From positions 1 to 64,000 of the forward strand of contig JAIYDI010000047.1 in the NCBI GenBank assembly GCA_027487555.1: 64,000 nucleotides of DNA, given 5' to 3'. Shown in pieces: positions 8,768-17,749 of this stretch. Below the pieces are notes generated by a model. The model worked only from the letters and a program-made list of their open reading frames with translations, did not search any database and was not told where the DNA came from. This DNA comes from Hyphomicrobiales bacterium. Its GTDB lineage: Bacteria > Pseudomonadota > Alphaproteobacteria > Rhizobiales > Devosiaceae. Position 1 is the stretch's first letter; each line of letters opens with the position of its first letter. Made by a program: the position numbers and the translations under genes.

Positions 8768-10114
8768 TCAATGTTCGACCCGGCCGATAAGTCGCGTCCT
8801 GAGCATGTTGGAGATGTTGTCGAAAATGAACACAACGATAAGGATAAGGATCACCATGTAGGCGACATTTTCCCAATCCTGGTTCGTCCGCATGGCTTCG
8901 ATCAGCTTGAGGCCGATACCGCCCGCGCCGACGGCACCGATGATGGTGGCGGAGCGCGTATTGCTTTCCCAGAAGTACAATGCCTGGCTCACGAAAACCG
9001 GCAGTACCTGCGGCACGACACCGAACCGCTGGATCGTGGCAGGCGGCGCCCCGACGGACTTTACGCCTTCGCGCTGTTTGTCGTCGATATTCTCAAGGGC
9101 CTCGGTGGTGGTCTTGCCCAGTGTGCCCGTGTCAGTGAAGAAAATCGCCGCAATTCCGGGGATCGGACCTGGGCCGAAGCCGCGCACGAAGAACAACGCC
9201 CAGATAAGCATGTCTACGGACCTCAGAAGGTCGAAGGCGCGCTTGGTCAACCAACTTCCAATGCGGCTTGGGTTGATGTTGCGGGCCGCGACAAAGGCTA
9301 GGGGCAATGCAACCAACGCAGCAAACAACGTCCCGACAAAGGCCATGACGATGGTCTGCAACAGCTTGTTGAACACATCGAGATGTTGCCATTCCGTGTT
9401 GTAAAGGAACTCGGCCACGATCATTTGCCAGTTGTCCATCCGCGGGTCGATCCGGTCCGGACTGGTTGCTGCCTCCCAGAGTTGGTCGGGTGTCATCCCG
9501 AAAAAGGGCGACTTGGTATCGAAGAAGAAATTCGGCCAGCCAAAGAACCGGTGCCGCACATAGACCTGGGTGTTCCTGACCTCGGCCGAACCTGCAAAAC
9601 CAAAGTCAACGGTCACCCGGCCGCCCTTCAGCGACATGGCTTGCGGCGCATCTACGGGCAGTTGCGCACCCTCCGGCCCGATGGGAACCGCGTACGACTT
9701 GCCGTCAAGCACGGCTACGACATCGGTGGGACTGAGAATGTCGATGTAGTTGTCGACGCTGCTGAAGCTCACGCGATAGCTTCCATCTGGCCGGGCCTCG
9801 ATCCAGTCGGGTGCCGGATTTTCGCCAAGCAGGGAACGAGTCCACTCGATGGAGACGGCATCCTCACGGAAGCGAAAGCGCGGGGTCGCTTCCCAGGAGT
9901 ACCAGTCTGCTAGGTACAACCCAGCTCGGTCCCACTGCGCTTCCTCGACGACCTTCGGCACCTGGAAGAAGAAGAAGCAGAACACCATGTAGCCTACGCC
10001 CAGCAGTACGGCGAATGGCCCCCGCAAACGCTGCCACAGTGGCCGGTGGAACACGGTGGGGTACTTCCCCCTCAGCAGGGCAGCCTCTTGGGCAGGAACG
10101 ACGAGCGCGGGCAT
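8768..10114 (-). CDS. phnE: phosphonate ABC transporter permease PhnE (long form)
   Basis: Inner-membrane subunit of the phosphonate importer, 448 residues. One N-terminal helix (about 33-52, GYMVFCFFFFQVP) is followed by an unusually long soluble segment of roughly 190 residues, then the usual BPD-type transmembrane domain. The cytoplasmic coupling loop EGVKSVGAPPATIQRFGVVPQVLP (about 355-378) contacts PhnC. The start has a CGAGGA ribosome site. It is the last gene of phnC-D-E-E, separated from the first phnE by 208 bases with no feature I recognise. The two phnE genes probably form a heterodimeric channel. Confidence 0.92.
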   Translation of the reverse strand: MPALVVPAQEAALLRGKYPTVFHRPLWQRLRGPFAVLLGVGYMVFCFFFFQVPKVVEEAQWDRAGLYLADWYSWEATPRFRFREDAVSIEWTRSLLGENPAPDWIEARPDGSYRVSFSSVDNYIDILSPTDVVAVLDGKSYAVPIGPEGAQLPVDAPQAMSLKGGRVTVDFGFAGSAEVRNTQVYVRHRFFGWPNFFFDTKSPFFGMTPDQLWEAATSPDRIDPRMDNWQMIVAEFLYNTEWQHLDVFNKLLQTIVMAFVGTLFAALVALPLAFVAARNINPSRIGSWLTKRAFDLLRSVDMLIWALFFVRGFGPGPIPGIAAIFFTDTGTLGKTTTEALENIDDKQREGVKSVGAPPATIQRFGVVPQVLPVFVSQALYFWESNTRSATIIGAVGAGGIGLKLIEAMRTNQDWENVAYMVILILIVVFIFDNISNMLRTRLIGRVEH

Positions 10115-10322
10115 GGAAAGGTCCTCGGGCGCTTAGGCGACGGATCGCAGTTCGGTGATGTTTGGGTGGCGCTCGACCGCGGTGATGCATGGGGCCGAGA
10201 AAGAGTGAGTTTCAGGGCGATACGGCGCTGCGCGGCGTACCGACCCCTGCGGCGATGGGTTTGTGGCACCCTCGCCCGACCGCGCGCTCGCCAGCCGACT
10301 GAAGCCCACGGGACTCACGGTT

Positions 10323-11270
10323 TCAGGCCCAGCCGCCCTGGACGCCGCCGACCAGCCGCCGCCGCAGTTGCGTGGAGATCCAGTCGATTGCGACGATGGT
10401 GACGAACAGTAGGATGATGATGGCATAGGTCTTGGCGGCATAGTCACGACCAATCGACAGCCGGAAGACTTCACCAATGCCACCGCCGCCCACCGCTCCA
10501 ATGATGGTCGATGCGCGGACATTTATCTCTGTGCGCAGCAGCAGGTACGATACGAAGTTCGGCAACACCTGCGGCATGATGCCGAAGCGGACGCGCTCAA
10601 ACCAGTTGCCTCCAACGGCACGAAGCCCTTCGTCGGGTTTCATGTCAGCGTTCTCGATCACTTCGTAGTAGAGCTTCCCGAGCGCCCCGACCGTATGCAC
10701 CGCCACAGCGACAATGGCGGCAATCGGCCCCAGCGACAGGATGGCGACCAGCATCCCAGCAATTACGATCTCCGGAAACGCTCGAAGGATCTCCAGACAG
10801 CGCCGTACAGCAAAGCGAAGCGAGGCCGAGCGCGTCAGGTTGCGCGCTGCGACAAAGGCGAGCGGAAACGCTAGCAGGAAGCCGAGCAGTGTCGATATGA
10901 GCGCCACGTTGATCGTGACGAGCAGCTGGTAGAAATACTCGGGGATGTAGAAATCACCCCAAACATAGACGCGGCCCACTTCATAGTCATATTTGAACGA
11001 ACCGTCGGCGTAAGGCGAAGGAATATCGAACATGGCCCGGAAAATCTCGAACGGATCGTCCGGCTGGAAGTGAATGAAGAAATCGAAAAAGAATGGCAAT
11101 CGCTCGAAGAAACGGCCAGCGTTGGAATTGTCGGCAAACCAGAGGGCAAAGCCGAGAAACGTAAGCAGCACGCCTATAGACAGCACCGTATAGAGCCGGC
11201 GGGTCCGAACCAGGCCTTCGTAGTGGCTTCTGGTCTGCCGGCCGAGTTCAGATAGCCCTTCAGTCGTCAT
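10323..11270 (-). CDS. phnE: phosphonate ABC transporter permease PhnE
   Basis: Second permease subunit, 315 residues from the chosen ATG at 11270, which has GGAAG nine bases upstream. ATG 11279 is an alternative. The N-terminal helix TVLSIGVLLTFLGFALWF is followed by a soluble loop of about 80 residues, then the transmembrane domain with about five helices. The coupling loop EGLRAVGGNWFERVRFGIMPQVLP aligns with that of the neighbouring long PhnE. It lies 71 bases downstream of phnD in the same operon. Confidence 0.92.
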   Translation of the reverse strand: MTTEGLSELGRQTRSHYEGLVRTRRLYTVLSIGVLLTFLGFALWFADNSNAGRFFERLPFFFDFFIHFQPDDPFEIFRAMFDIPSPYADGSFKYDYEVGRVYVWGDFYIPEYFYQLLVTINVALISTLLGFLLAFPLAFVAARNLTRSASLRFAVRRCLEILRAFPEIVIAGMLVAILSLGPIAAIVAVAVHTVGALGKLYYEVIENADMKPDEGLRAVGGNWFERVRFGIMPQVLPNFVSYLLLRTEINVRASTIIGAVGGGGIGEVFRLSIGRDYAAKTYAIIILLFVTIVAIDWISTQLRRRLVGGVQGGWA

Positions 11271-11341
11271 GCTGCTCATCTTCCACCGCTCAAAAGCGCA
11301 GCGGCGATGAGGTTGCCCCCATCGCCGCATGTATCAGTTCA

Positions 11342-12250
11342 TCAACCGCCGAGGGCTGCCTTGCGAGCTTCGATGATCGGCATGTAGAAGTCGACGGTCA
11401 CCGGGGTATAGCCCTTGAAATCACCGTTCTCGATCGAGCGGAAGCACTCGTAATCGGTCGTCGGCAGTTCGGTGAAGAACTTGAGGATCTTGTCCTTCAT
11501 ATCCTGACTCAGGCTCGAACGCATGACGGTGGGGCCGTTCGGGATGAGCGGCGAACGCCACACTTCCACGACGTCTTCCATGTCGAGCATGCCCTTGTCG
11601 ACCATCGAGCGGATATTGCCCGAGGTGTAGCCTTCGGAGAACTCGCCAACGCCCGAACCCCAGGTCGTTGCGACATCGAACTTGCTGTCGAGCAGAGCGA
11701 GGACGAGGTTCTCATGACCGCCGCCGAAGTCGGTCGAGGCAAAGAACGTGTCCGGCTTCTCGCCCAGCGTCGCAGGCAGAGCGGTAAGCGGCACCAGGTA
11801 ACCGGAAGTCGAGTCCGGATCGGCATAGCCGAGGCGCTTGCCCTTGGCCTGCTTGATGTCGGTGATGCCCGAGTCCTTGCGAGCCAGCGCGATCGAATAG
11901 TAGCCGGTCGAACCGTCGGTCTGAACGGTGGTTACGAAGGGCTCAACTGCCTTGGGATCGGCCAGGTAAACCTTGGCATAGGCCGAGGCGCCAAGACCGG
12001 CAACGTCGAGCGTGCCGCCCAGCAGGCCCTGCACCACGCCATCATAGTCCGCGGCGGGGAACAGCTTCACTTCCTTGACGCCAAGAGCGGCCGGCAGCTT
12101 GTCGATGAGGCACTGGTTATCGGCCAGGCGGTCGGCTTCATTCTCGCCGCCGAGCAGGCCGATGCGGATGACGTCTTCCTGCGCCATGGCGGGAAGGGCG
12201 ACGGAAACTGCGGCAATGCCTGCCAGCAGAAGTGTGCGGATCGCGAACAT
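11342..12250 (-). CDS. phnD: phosphonate ABC transporter substrate-binding protein PhnD
   Basis: Periplasmic receptor of the phosphonate importer, 302 residues. A Sec signal peptide ends at about ALPAMAQ-ED (residue 24). Family sequence includes IGLLGGENEADRL near the mature N-terminus, GGTLDVAGLGASAY near 80 and SGYLVPL near 150. The start is supported by a strong AAGGAG eight bases upstream. Phosphite or phosphonate cannot be told apart by eye, but the adjacent C-P lyase genes favour phosphonates. Confidence 0.93.
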   Translation of the reverse strand: MFAIRTLLLAGIAAVSVALPAMAQEDVIRIGLLGGENEADRLADNQCLIDKLPAALGVKEVKLFPAADYDGVVQGLLGGTLDVAGLGASAYAKVYLADPKAVEPFVTTVQTDGSTGYYSIALARKDSGITDIKQAKGKRLGYADPDSTSGYLVPLTALPATLGEKPDTFFASTDFGGGHENLVLALLDSKFDVATTWGSGVGEFSEGYTSGNIRSMVDKGMLDMEDVVEVWRSPLIPNGPTVMRSSLSQDMKDKILKFFTELPTTDYECFRSIENGDFKGYTPVTVDFYMPIIEARKAALGG

Positions 12251-12332
12251 GGAGAACTCCTTTGGTGACGCGATAGTCCAACCCGATTGCGCTGCCCGGT
12301 CACTGGACCGGAACGGTGCCCAAGCGGGAAAC

Positions 12333-13196
12333 TCAATTGGCGAGGGCTACTGCCTCGGCGCTCTGCGGGTGAGCGGCAAGAGGCACCGACTTGCGGCGCT
12401 TGCGCGGTGCAAGGTCCTCCAGACTGGTGGATGTCATGGATTCCGAGAACGCCTCGGCCATCCCGTCGGCGCCATACAGATCGCGCGCCACATCGGTGGT
12501 GAGAGCCTCGGGCGGGCCATCGAAGACCACGCGTCCTGCGGCCATGCCGATGATGCGCTCACAGTAGTTGCGTGCGGTATCGAGTGTGTGGAGGTTGGTG
12601 ATCACGGTGATCCCCTGTTCCTCGTTGATGCGCTGGAGCGAGTCCATCACGATCTTGGCATTGCGCGGATCGAGCGAGGCGATCGGCTCATCGGCCAGGA
12701 TCACCTTCGGCTCCTGCAGCAATGCCCGGGCGATGGCCACGCGTTGCTGCTGGCCACCGGAAAGGGTCTGGGCGCGCTGCGTCGCCGTGGTCGCGATATC
12801 AAGCCGGTCGAGCGCCGAGAGCGCCATCAGCCGCTCGTCCTCGGTGAACAGCGAGAGCATGCTCTTCCAGGTCGGCCGATGATTGAGCCGCCCCAGCATG
12901 ACGTTGGTGAGCACGTCAAGGCGGGGCACGAGATTGAACTGCTGGAAGATCATCGCGCAGTCGCGCTGCCAACTGCGGAGCGCCTTGCCGGACAACCGCG
13001 ACACTTCGACATCGCCGAAATGAATGCTGCCGCTCGACACATCGGTCAGTCGGTTGATCATGCGCAGCAGGGTCGACTTGCCGGCACCGGACCGCCCGAT
13101 AACCCCAACCATCTGCCCTTGCGGAATCTCCAATGTCACGTCCGAAACGGCGGTTTTGTCGCCGAAGCGTCGGTAGAGCTTGGAAATCCTGAGCAT
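12333..13196 (-). CDS. phnC: phosphonate ABC transporter ATPase PhnC
   Basis: ATPase that powers phosphonate import, 287 residues. Walker A is [12 protein letters not shown] (about 34-45), the signature is [15 protein letters not shown] (about 145) and Walker B is [12 protein letters not shown]. The C-terminus extends about 45 residues past the usual end, ending in a basic stretch (PRKRRKS). It is the first gene of phnC-D-E-E; a Pho-box array ends 54 bases before its ATG, so phosphate starvation control through PhoB is likely. Confidence 0.94.
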   Translation of the reverse strand: MLRISKLYRRFGDKTAVSDVTLEIPQGQMVGVIGRSGAGKSTLLRMINRLTDVSSGSIHFGDVEVSRLSGKALRSWQRDCAMIFQQFNLVPRLDVLTNVMLGRLNHRPTWKSMLSLFTEDERLMALSALDRLDIATTATQRAQTLSGGQQQRVAIARALLQEPKVILADEPIASLDPRNAKIVMDSLQRINEEQGITVITNLHTLDTARNYCERIIGMAAGRVVFDGPPEALTTDVARDLYGADGMAEAFSESMTSTSLEDLAPRKRRKSVPLAAHPQSAEAVALAN

Positions 13197-13249
13197 GTGG
13201 CCCCCCGTCCTGTTTTGCGAGGGCCATTGCTAGGTGGGCATCACGAAGC

Positions 13250-13282
13250 GTGGATGAAGCTTCAGTGACCGTTCGGTGACAG
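13250..13282 (-). promoter_or_regulatory. Pho box (three 11-bp units) upstream of phnC
   Basis: On the minus strand three consecutive 11-base units read CTGTCACCGAA, CGGTCACTGAA and GCTTCATCCAC, matching the PhoB-binding pattern of CTGTCAT-like heptamers at 11-base spacing. The last unit ends 54 bases from the phnC ATG, and a PhoB-activated promoter would be expected to overlap it. The match is strong for units 1 and 2 and weaker for unit 3. Confidence 0.82.
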
Positions 13283-13445
13283 TGGAAATCTGCGTCACAA
13301 TCGCTCGCAACCCCCTGTTCCCGCTGCGCTGGCGGCTGATACCAGTCAATCTGCGCCCCCCGTTTCTCAACATGAACGGCGATTTCAACGCCGTCGCCGC
13401 CTCCTGCTTCGATGACGACAAGGGCATTATCGCATGAGCCGGAAG

Positions 13446-13460
13446 CGCGGGGATAAGTTT
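13446..13460 (-). repeat. AAACTTATCCCCGCG motif, copy 3
   Basis: On the minus strand this shares AACTTATCCCCGC with the copies at 5191 and 5889. A GATAAT hexamer follows about 20 bases on, at a distance similar to the hexamers after copies 1 and 2. It may be a promoter element lying upstream of the phnC Pho box. Confidence 0.4.
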
Positions 13461-13696
13461 GGAAAATGTCGTGATTTCATAAGGGTACGCGGGATGCCGA
13501 AACAGCGCTGCGGGACCACTCGAAATGCGGGCGCGTTCTCACGCCAGGTTTTCGCCACGATTTCGCCGCGCCCACTCCGTCCCGATGAACGGATTCTGAG
13601 CAGCTGAGAATGCCGGAACTCGCTCAACACAAGCCGCACCCGCCTGCCCTTTGGGCACCCGCCCCGCCGGCGGTGGTGGGAGTGCCGACTTCTGGC

Positions 13697-14305
13697 CTAT
13701 TCGTATTTCTCGAGAAACGCCTCGATGTCGAGCGCGCGGAAATCCGGCAGCGCCTGGTGCAGTTTGTCATGCGGCCAATCCCACCAGGCAAGCGCCATGA
13801 GCCGGGCGGCGATGGCATCGGGGAAGCGCTGGCGGATGGGCTTGGCCGGCACGCCGACGGCGATGGCGAAATCCGCCACGTCCTTGGTGACCACGGCATT
13901 GGAGCCGATAATGGCGCCGGTGCCGATGCGAACGCCCGGCATCACCACCGCGCCATGCCCGATCCAGGTATCGTGGCCGATATGGATGCGCTGCTCGGCC
14001 CGCCAGTCGAAGAAGGCCGGGTCATCTTCTTCGCCATCGAAATACCAGCTCGAGCGATAGGTGAAATGGTGCTGCGAGGCGCGCCCCATCGGGTGCATGG
14101 AGGCATAGATACGCACATGCGCGGCGATATTGGAGAACTTGCCGATTTCGGCATAGGCGATCTGCGTGTTCTCGACGCAATAGGAATAGTCGCCCATGCT
14201 CGAATGCGCCACGTGGCACCCGGCGCCCACTTCGACATAACGGCCAAGCGTGGAGTTCTTCACATCGGCGGTCGAGTGGACAAAGGCCTGTTCAGTGAGC
14301 TTCAT
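13697..14305 (-). CDS. phn-associated hexapeptide-repeat acetyltransferase
   Basis: A 202-residue left-handed beta-helix protein with hexapeptide repeats from about 10 to 155 (for example IHIGHDTWIGHGAVV and IGTGAIIGSNAVV). It has the acceptor loop with YASMHPMG and the C-terminal PAKPIRQRF segment typical of chloramphenicol/serine-type xenobiotic acetyltransferases. Members of this subfamily are often the last gene of alphaproteobacterial C-P lyase operons. The substrate is unknown; acetylation of an aminophosphonate before cleavage is a plausible role, by analogy with PhnO. The start overlaps the phnL stop as ATGA. Confidence 0.88.
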   Translation of the reverse strand: MKLTEQAFVHSTADVKNSTLGRYVEVGAGCHVAHSSMGDYSYCVENTQIAYAEIGKFSNIAAHVRIYASMHPMGRASQHHFTYRSSWYFDGEEDDPAFFDWRAEQRIHIGHDTWIGHGAVVMPGVRIGTGAIIGSNAVVTKDVADFAIAVGVPAKPIRQRFPDAIAARLMALAWWDWPHDKLHQALPDFRALDIEAFLEKYE

Positions 14306-15012
14306 GCGGCAATCCTTGGCGCAAAGGCTGTGACATCGACGATGCGGTCGGCGACTTCGGCGCGCACCTCTTCGTCGTGGAAAATGCCGAGCAGGCCGAC
14401 ACCAGCGGCCTTCTTTTCGGCGATCATCTCGACCACCACGGCGCGGTTCTTCGCATCGAGCGAGGCGGTCGGCTCATCGAGCAACAGCACCGGGTGCTCG
14501 GTGATGAAGCCGCGCGCGATGTTGACGCGCTGCTGTTCGCCACCGGAGAAGGTCGCGGGCGGCAGGCTCCAGAGCCGCTCGGGCAGGTTCAGCCGGCGGA
14601 GCAGCACCTCGGCCCGCTGACGGGCTTCTTCGCGCGACACGCCGCGGCTGACCAGCGGCTCGGCGACGACATCGAGCGTCGAGACGCGCGGCACGGTGCG
14701 GAGGAACTGGCTGACATAGCCGATAGTGTCGCGCCGCAATTCCAGCACCTGCCGCGGGCTGGCGGTGGCGAGATCGACTTCGCCGTCATGATGGCGGAGG
14801 CGGATAGCGCCCTGATCGACGCCGTAATTGCCATAGACCATCTTGAGCAGGCTGGATTTGCCCGCACCCGAGGGGCCGCCGAGCACGACGCATTCGCCGG
14901 CATTGACCTCGAAGCCGACGGCCTCGACCACCGGCAGCACGACGCCGCCACGCAGATGCATGGTGAAGCTCTTCGCGACATTGGAAACGGAGAGGAGTGG
15001 GGTCATCGTCAC
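14302..15012 (-). CDS. phnL: C-P lyase subunit PhnL (ABC-type ATPase homologue)
   Basis: PhnL is required with PhnGHI for forming 1-phosphonoribosyl nucleotide in the C-P lyase pathway; it is an ABC ATPase homologue without a membrane partner. It has 236 residues, with Walker A GPSGAGKSSLLK (about 45), signature FSGGEQQRVNIARGF (about 158) and Walker B LLLDEPTASLD. The start overlaps the phnK stop (ATGA). An ATG two codons downstream is an alternative start. Confidence 0.94.
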   Translation of the reverse strand: MTMTPLLSVSNVAKSFTMHLRGGVVLPVVEAVGFEVNAGECVVLGGPSGAGKSSLLKMVYGNYGVDQGAIRLRHHDGEVDLATASPRQVLELRRDTIGYVSQFLRTVPRVSTLDVVAEPLVSRGVSREEARQRAEVLLRRLNLPERLWSLPPATFSGGEQQRVNIARGFITEHPVLLLDEPTASLDAKNRAVVVEMIAEKKAAGVGLLGIFHDEEVRAEVADRIVDVTAFAPRIAA

Positions 15013-15785
15013 ACCTGCAAAATCGAGCTGACGAGCAGCTGCGTGTAGGGCTCGCGCGGATCATCGAGCACCCGGTCGGTGAGGCCATGTTCGATGACAT
15101 GGCCATCCTTCATTACCAGCATGCGATGCGAGAGGAGCCGCGCCACCGCCAGATCATGCGTGACGATGACCACCGAGAGCCCCAGATCGGCGACGAGGCC
15201 GCGGATCAGATCGAGCAGCCGCGCCTGCACCGAAACATCGAGCCCGCCGGTCGGCTCGTCCATGAAGACGAGGCGCGGATGGGTGACGAGGTTGCGCGCG
15301 ATCTGCAACCGCTGCCGCATGCCGCCCGAAAAGCTGCGCGGCTGATCGTCGATGCGGTCGGCGGCGATTTCGACGCGGCCGAGCCAATCGATGGCCGTGT
15401 GCCGGATGCGACCATAGTGCCGGTCGCCCACCGCCATCATCCGCTCGCCGACATTGGCACCGGCGGAAACCGTCATGCGGAGGCCATCTGCCGGGTTCTG
15501 GTGCACGAAGCCCCAATCGGTACGCATCAGGAAGCGGCGCTCGGCTTCCGAGAGGTCGTAGAGATTGCGCCATTGCCCATCGCGCATGCGGTATTCCGCA
15601 ACGCCGGAGCTGGGTTCGAGCCGGGTGGAAAGGATATTGAGCAGCGTCGTCTTGCCGGAGCCGCTCTCGCCGACAATGGCCAGCACTTCGCCGGGCCAGA
15701 GCTCGAAATCCACATCGGCGCAGCCGAGGCGGGAGCCGTAATATTTGGTGAGGCTGGAGACGCGGAGAAGGGGTTCAGTCATCAT
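15009..15785 (-). CDS. phnK: C-P lyase subunit PhnK (ABC-type ATPase homologue)
   Basis: PhnK docks on the PhnGHIJ core complex and is needed for C-P bond cleavage. It has 258 residues, with Walker A GESGSGKTTLLN, signature FSGGMRQRLQIARNL and Walker B LVFMDEPTGGLD. Two consecutive ATGs occur at the start; the first (15785) overlaps the phnJ stop as ATGA and is chosen. A longer frame upstream runs through phnJ and is not used. Confidence 0.94.
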   Translation of the reverse strand: MMTEPLLRVSSLTKYYGSRLGCADVDFELWPGEVLAIVGESGSGKTTLLNILSTRLEPSSGVAEYRMRDGQWRNLYDLSEAERRFLMRTDWGFVHQNPADGLRMTVSAGANVGERMMAVGDRHYGRIRHTAIDWLGRVEIAADRIDDQPRSFSGGMRQRLQIARNLVTHPRLVFMDEPTGGLDVSVQARLLDLIRGLVADLGLSVVIVTHDLAVARLLSHRMLVMKDGHVIEHGLTDRVLDDPREPYTQLLVSSILQV

Positions 15786-16660
15786 TCCGCGGCCTCCAGC
15801 GCATGGCCGGCGAGCGGCCCGCGATGGCCGTGGGCGCGACGATCCTCGCAATTATCGGTATCGGAGCAGACGAACATCCGCCCGCCCTTGTCGTCGAGGA
15901 TCACCTCGTCGAGATAGACGCCCGTGGCGTTGCAGAGCGCGCAGGGCTGGGTGAAATGCTGCACCTCGAAGGGGTGATCCTCGAAATCGAGACTGACGAC
16001 ATCGGTATAGGGCGGCACGGCATAGATGCGCTTTTCTCGACCTGCCCCGAACAATTGCAGCGCGTCCGACATATGCATCTTCGGGTTATCGAATTTCGGC
16101 GTCGGCGACGGGTCCATCACGTAGCGGCCCTCGACCTTCACCGGATAGGCATAGGTGGTGGCGATGCGGCCGTGCTGGGCGATATCCTCGTAGAGCTTCA
16201 CATGCATGAGCCCATATTCCTCGAGCGCATGCATCTTGCGCGTCTCGGTTTCGCGCGGCTCGAGAAAGCGCAGCGGCTCGGGGATCGGCACCTGGTAGAC
16301 CAGCACCTGGCCTTCGGCGAGCGGATATTCCGGGATGCGGTGGCGCGTCTGGATGATGCTGGCTTCCGCCGTGTGGGTCGTGGTCGCAACATTGGCGACC
16401 TTGGCGAAGAAGGCGCGGATGGAGACGGCGTTGGTGGTGTCGTCGGCGCCCTGGTCGATGACTTTCAGCACGTCATCGGGCCCGATGATCGACGCCGTGA
16501 CCTGCACGCCGCCGGTGCCCCACCCATAGGGCATGGGCATTTCGCGGCTGGCGAAGGGCACCTGATAGCCGGGAATGGCGATGGCCTTGAGGATGGCCCG
16601 CCGGATCATCCGCTTGGTCTGCTCATCGAGATAGGCGAAGTTGTAGTGGGCTTGGGTCAT
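15782..16660 (-). CDS. phnJ: C-P lyase radical SAM subunit PhnJ
   Basis: PhnJ cleaves the C-P bond of ribose-1-phosphonate-5-phosphate with a 4Fe-4S cluster and SAM. It has 292 residues. The four diagnostic cysteines are present near the C-terminus in a CxxC, 21 residues, C, five residues, C arrangement (beginning CALCNATG, ending VCSDTDNC), as in characterised PhnJ. The MTQAHYNFAYLDEQTKRMIRR N-terminus is typical. The start overlaps the phnI stop (ATGA). Confidence 0.96.
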   Translation of the reverse strand: MTQAHYNFAYLDEQTKRMIRRAILKAIAIPGYQVPFASREMPMPYGWGTGGVQVTASIIGPDDVLKVIDQGADDTTNAVSIRAFFAKVANVATTTHTAEASIIQTRHRIPEYPLAEGQVLVYQVPIPEPLRFLEPRETETRKMHALEEYGLMHVKLYEDIAQHGRIATTYAYPVKVEGRYVMDPSPTPKFDNPKMHMSDALQLFGAGREKRIYAVPPYTDVVSLDFEDHPFEVQHFTQPCALCNATGVYLDEVILDDKGGRMFVCSDTDNCEDRRAHGHRGPLAGHALEAAE

Positions 16661-17748
16661 TCCGCGGCTTCCTTGAGCTCTTCGGGCACCGCCTCGTGCT
16701 CGGCGCGCATTTCGCGCAACAGCCCGAGTTCGCCCTGGAAATCGACATAATGCGGCAGCTTCAAATGCTCGACGAAGCCGGTCGACTGCACGTTGTCGGA
16801 ATGCGAGATGACGAATTCCTCGTCCTGCGCCGGGTGGTTGACGTCTTCGCCCAGCTCTCTCGCACGAAGCGAGCGGTCGCAGAGCGACATGGCCATGGCC
16901 TTGCGCTCGGCCTGCCCGAAGACGAGGCCATAGCCGCGGGTGAACTGCGGCGGCACCTTGGCATTGCCCTTGAACTTGTTGACCATCTGGCACTCGGTGA
17001 CGCGGATGCGGCCGAGCGACACGGCAAAGCCGAGTTCAGGGATATCGAGTTCGACCTCCACTTCGCCGATGCGGATTTCGCCGACAAACGGGTGCGAGCG
17101 GCCATAGCCGCGCTGCGTGGAATAGCCGAGGGCGAGGAGGAAACCCTCGTCGCCGCGGGCGAGTGCCTGAAGGCGGAGGTCGCGGTTCAAGGGGAATTCC
17201 AGCGGCTCGCGGGTCAAATCGCCGATTTCGCCCTGCGGCTCAGACACGTCGACCTCGATCAGGCCCTCGTCGTTGAGGAGATCCGTGACACGCGGCGCGG
17301 CAGCATCTTCCGCCGTCCGGGCGACGGGCTCGGGCACGTCCGCATCGAGCAGCGACGGATCGAGCAGGCGGTGGGTGTAATCGAAAGTGGGGCCGAGGAG
17401 CTGGCCGCCGGGCAGATCCTTGTAGGTGGCGGAAATGCGCCGCTCGATCAGCATCTTGCCGGTATCGATCGGCTGCGAATAGCCGAAGCGCGGCAGCGTG
17501 GTGCGATAGGCGCGGAGGAGGAAGATCGCCTCGATCATGTCGCCGCGCGCCTGCACGATGGCGAGCGCGGCAAGTTCCATATCGTAGAGCGAGCCCTCGC
17601 CCATGACGCGATCGACGGCGAGCCCGAGCTGGCCGATGATCTGGGTGAGTGTGAGGCCCGGCACCGAGCGGTCGCCGCGGCGGCGATCTCCGAGCAGGCG
17701 ATGCGCATTGGCGATGGCGGCCTCGCCACCCTTTACGGCAACATACAT
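16657..17748 (-). CDS. phnI: C-P lyase subunit PhnI
   Basis: PhnI is the nucleosidase that, with PhnG, H and L, couples phosphonate to ribose triphosphate. It has 363 residues, with the family N-terminus MYVAVKGGEAAIANAHRLL and the SQPIDTGKMLIERRISATYKD segment near residue 95. Part of the PhnGHIJ core complex. One base separates its ATG from the phnH stop. Confidence 0.95.
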   Translation of the reverse strand: MYVAVKGGEAAIANAHRLLGDRRRGDRSVPGLTLTQIIGQLGLAVDRVMGEGSLYDMELAALAIVQARGDMIEAIFLLRAYRTTLPRFGYSQPIDTGKMLIERRISATYKDLPGGQLLGPTFDYTHRLLDPSLLDADVPEPVARTAEDAAAPRVTDLLNDEGLIEVDVSEPQGEIGDLTREPLEFPLNRDLRLQALARGDEGFLLALGYSTQRGYGRSHPFVGEIRIGEVEVELDIPELGFAVSLGRIRVTECQMVNKFKGNAKVPPQFTRGYGLVFGQAERKAMAMSLCDRSLRARELGEDVNHPAQDEEFVISHSDNVQSTGFVEHLKLPHYVDFQGELGLLREMRAEHEAVPEELKEAAE

Positions 17749-17749
17749 T

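Larger units (their letters stand above)
13197..13696. other. 500-bp intergenic region between the C-P lyase operon and phnC
   Basis: Contains the Pho box (13250-13282) and a minus-strand copy of AAACTTATCCCCGCG (13446-13460). Small ORFs on the minus strand (13230-13427, 13427-13639) have no family features and cross the regulatory elements, so I leave them out. No terminator for the upstream acetyltransferase gene is obvious. Confidence 0.5.

Noticed and set aside
13427-13639. A 70-codon minus-strand ORF between phnC and the acetyltransferase gene
   Set aside because: It has no ribosome site or family pattern and crosses the AAACTTATCCCCGCG motif.
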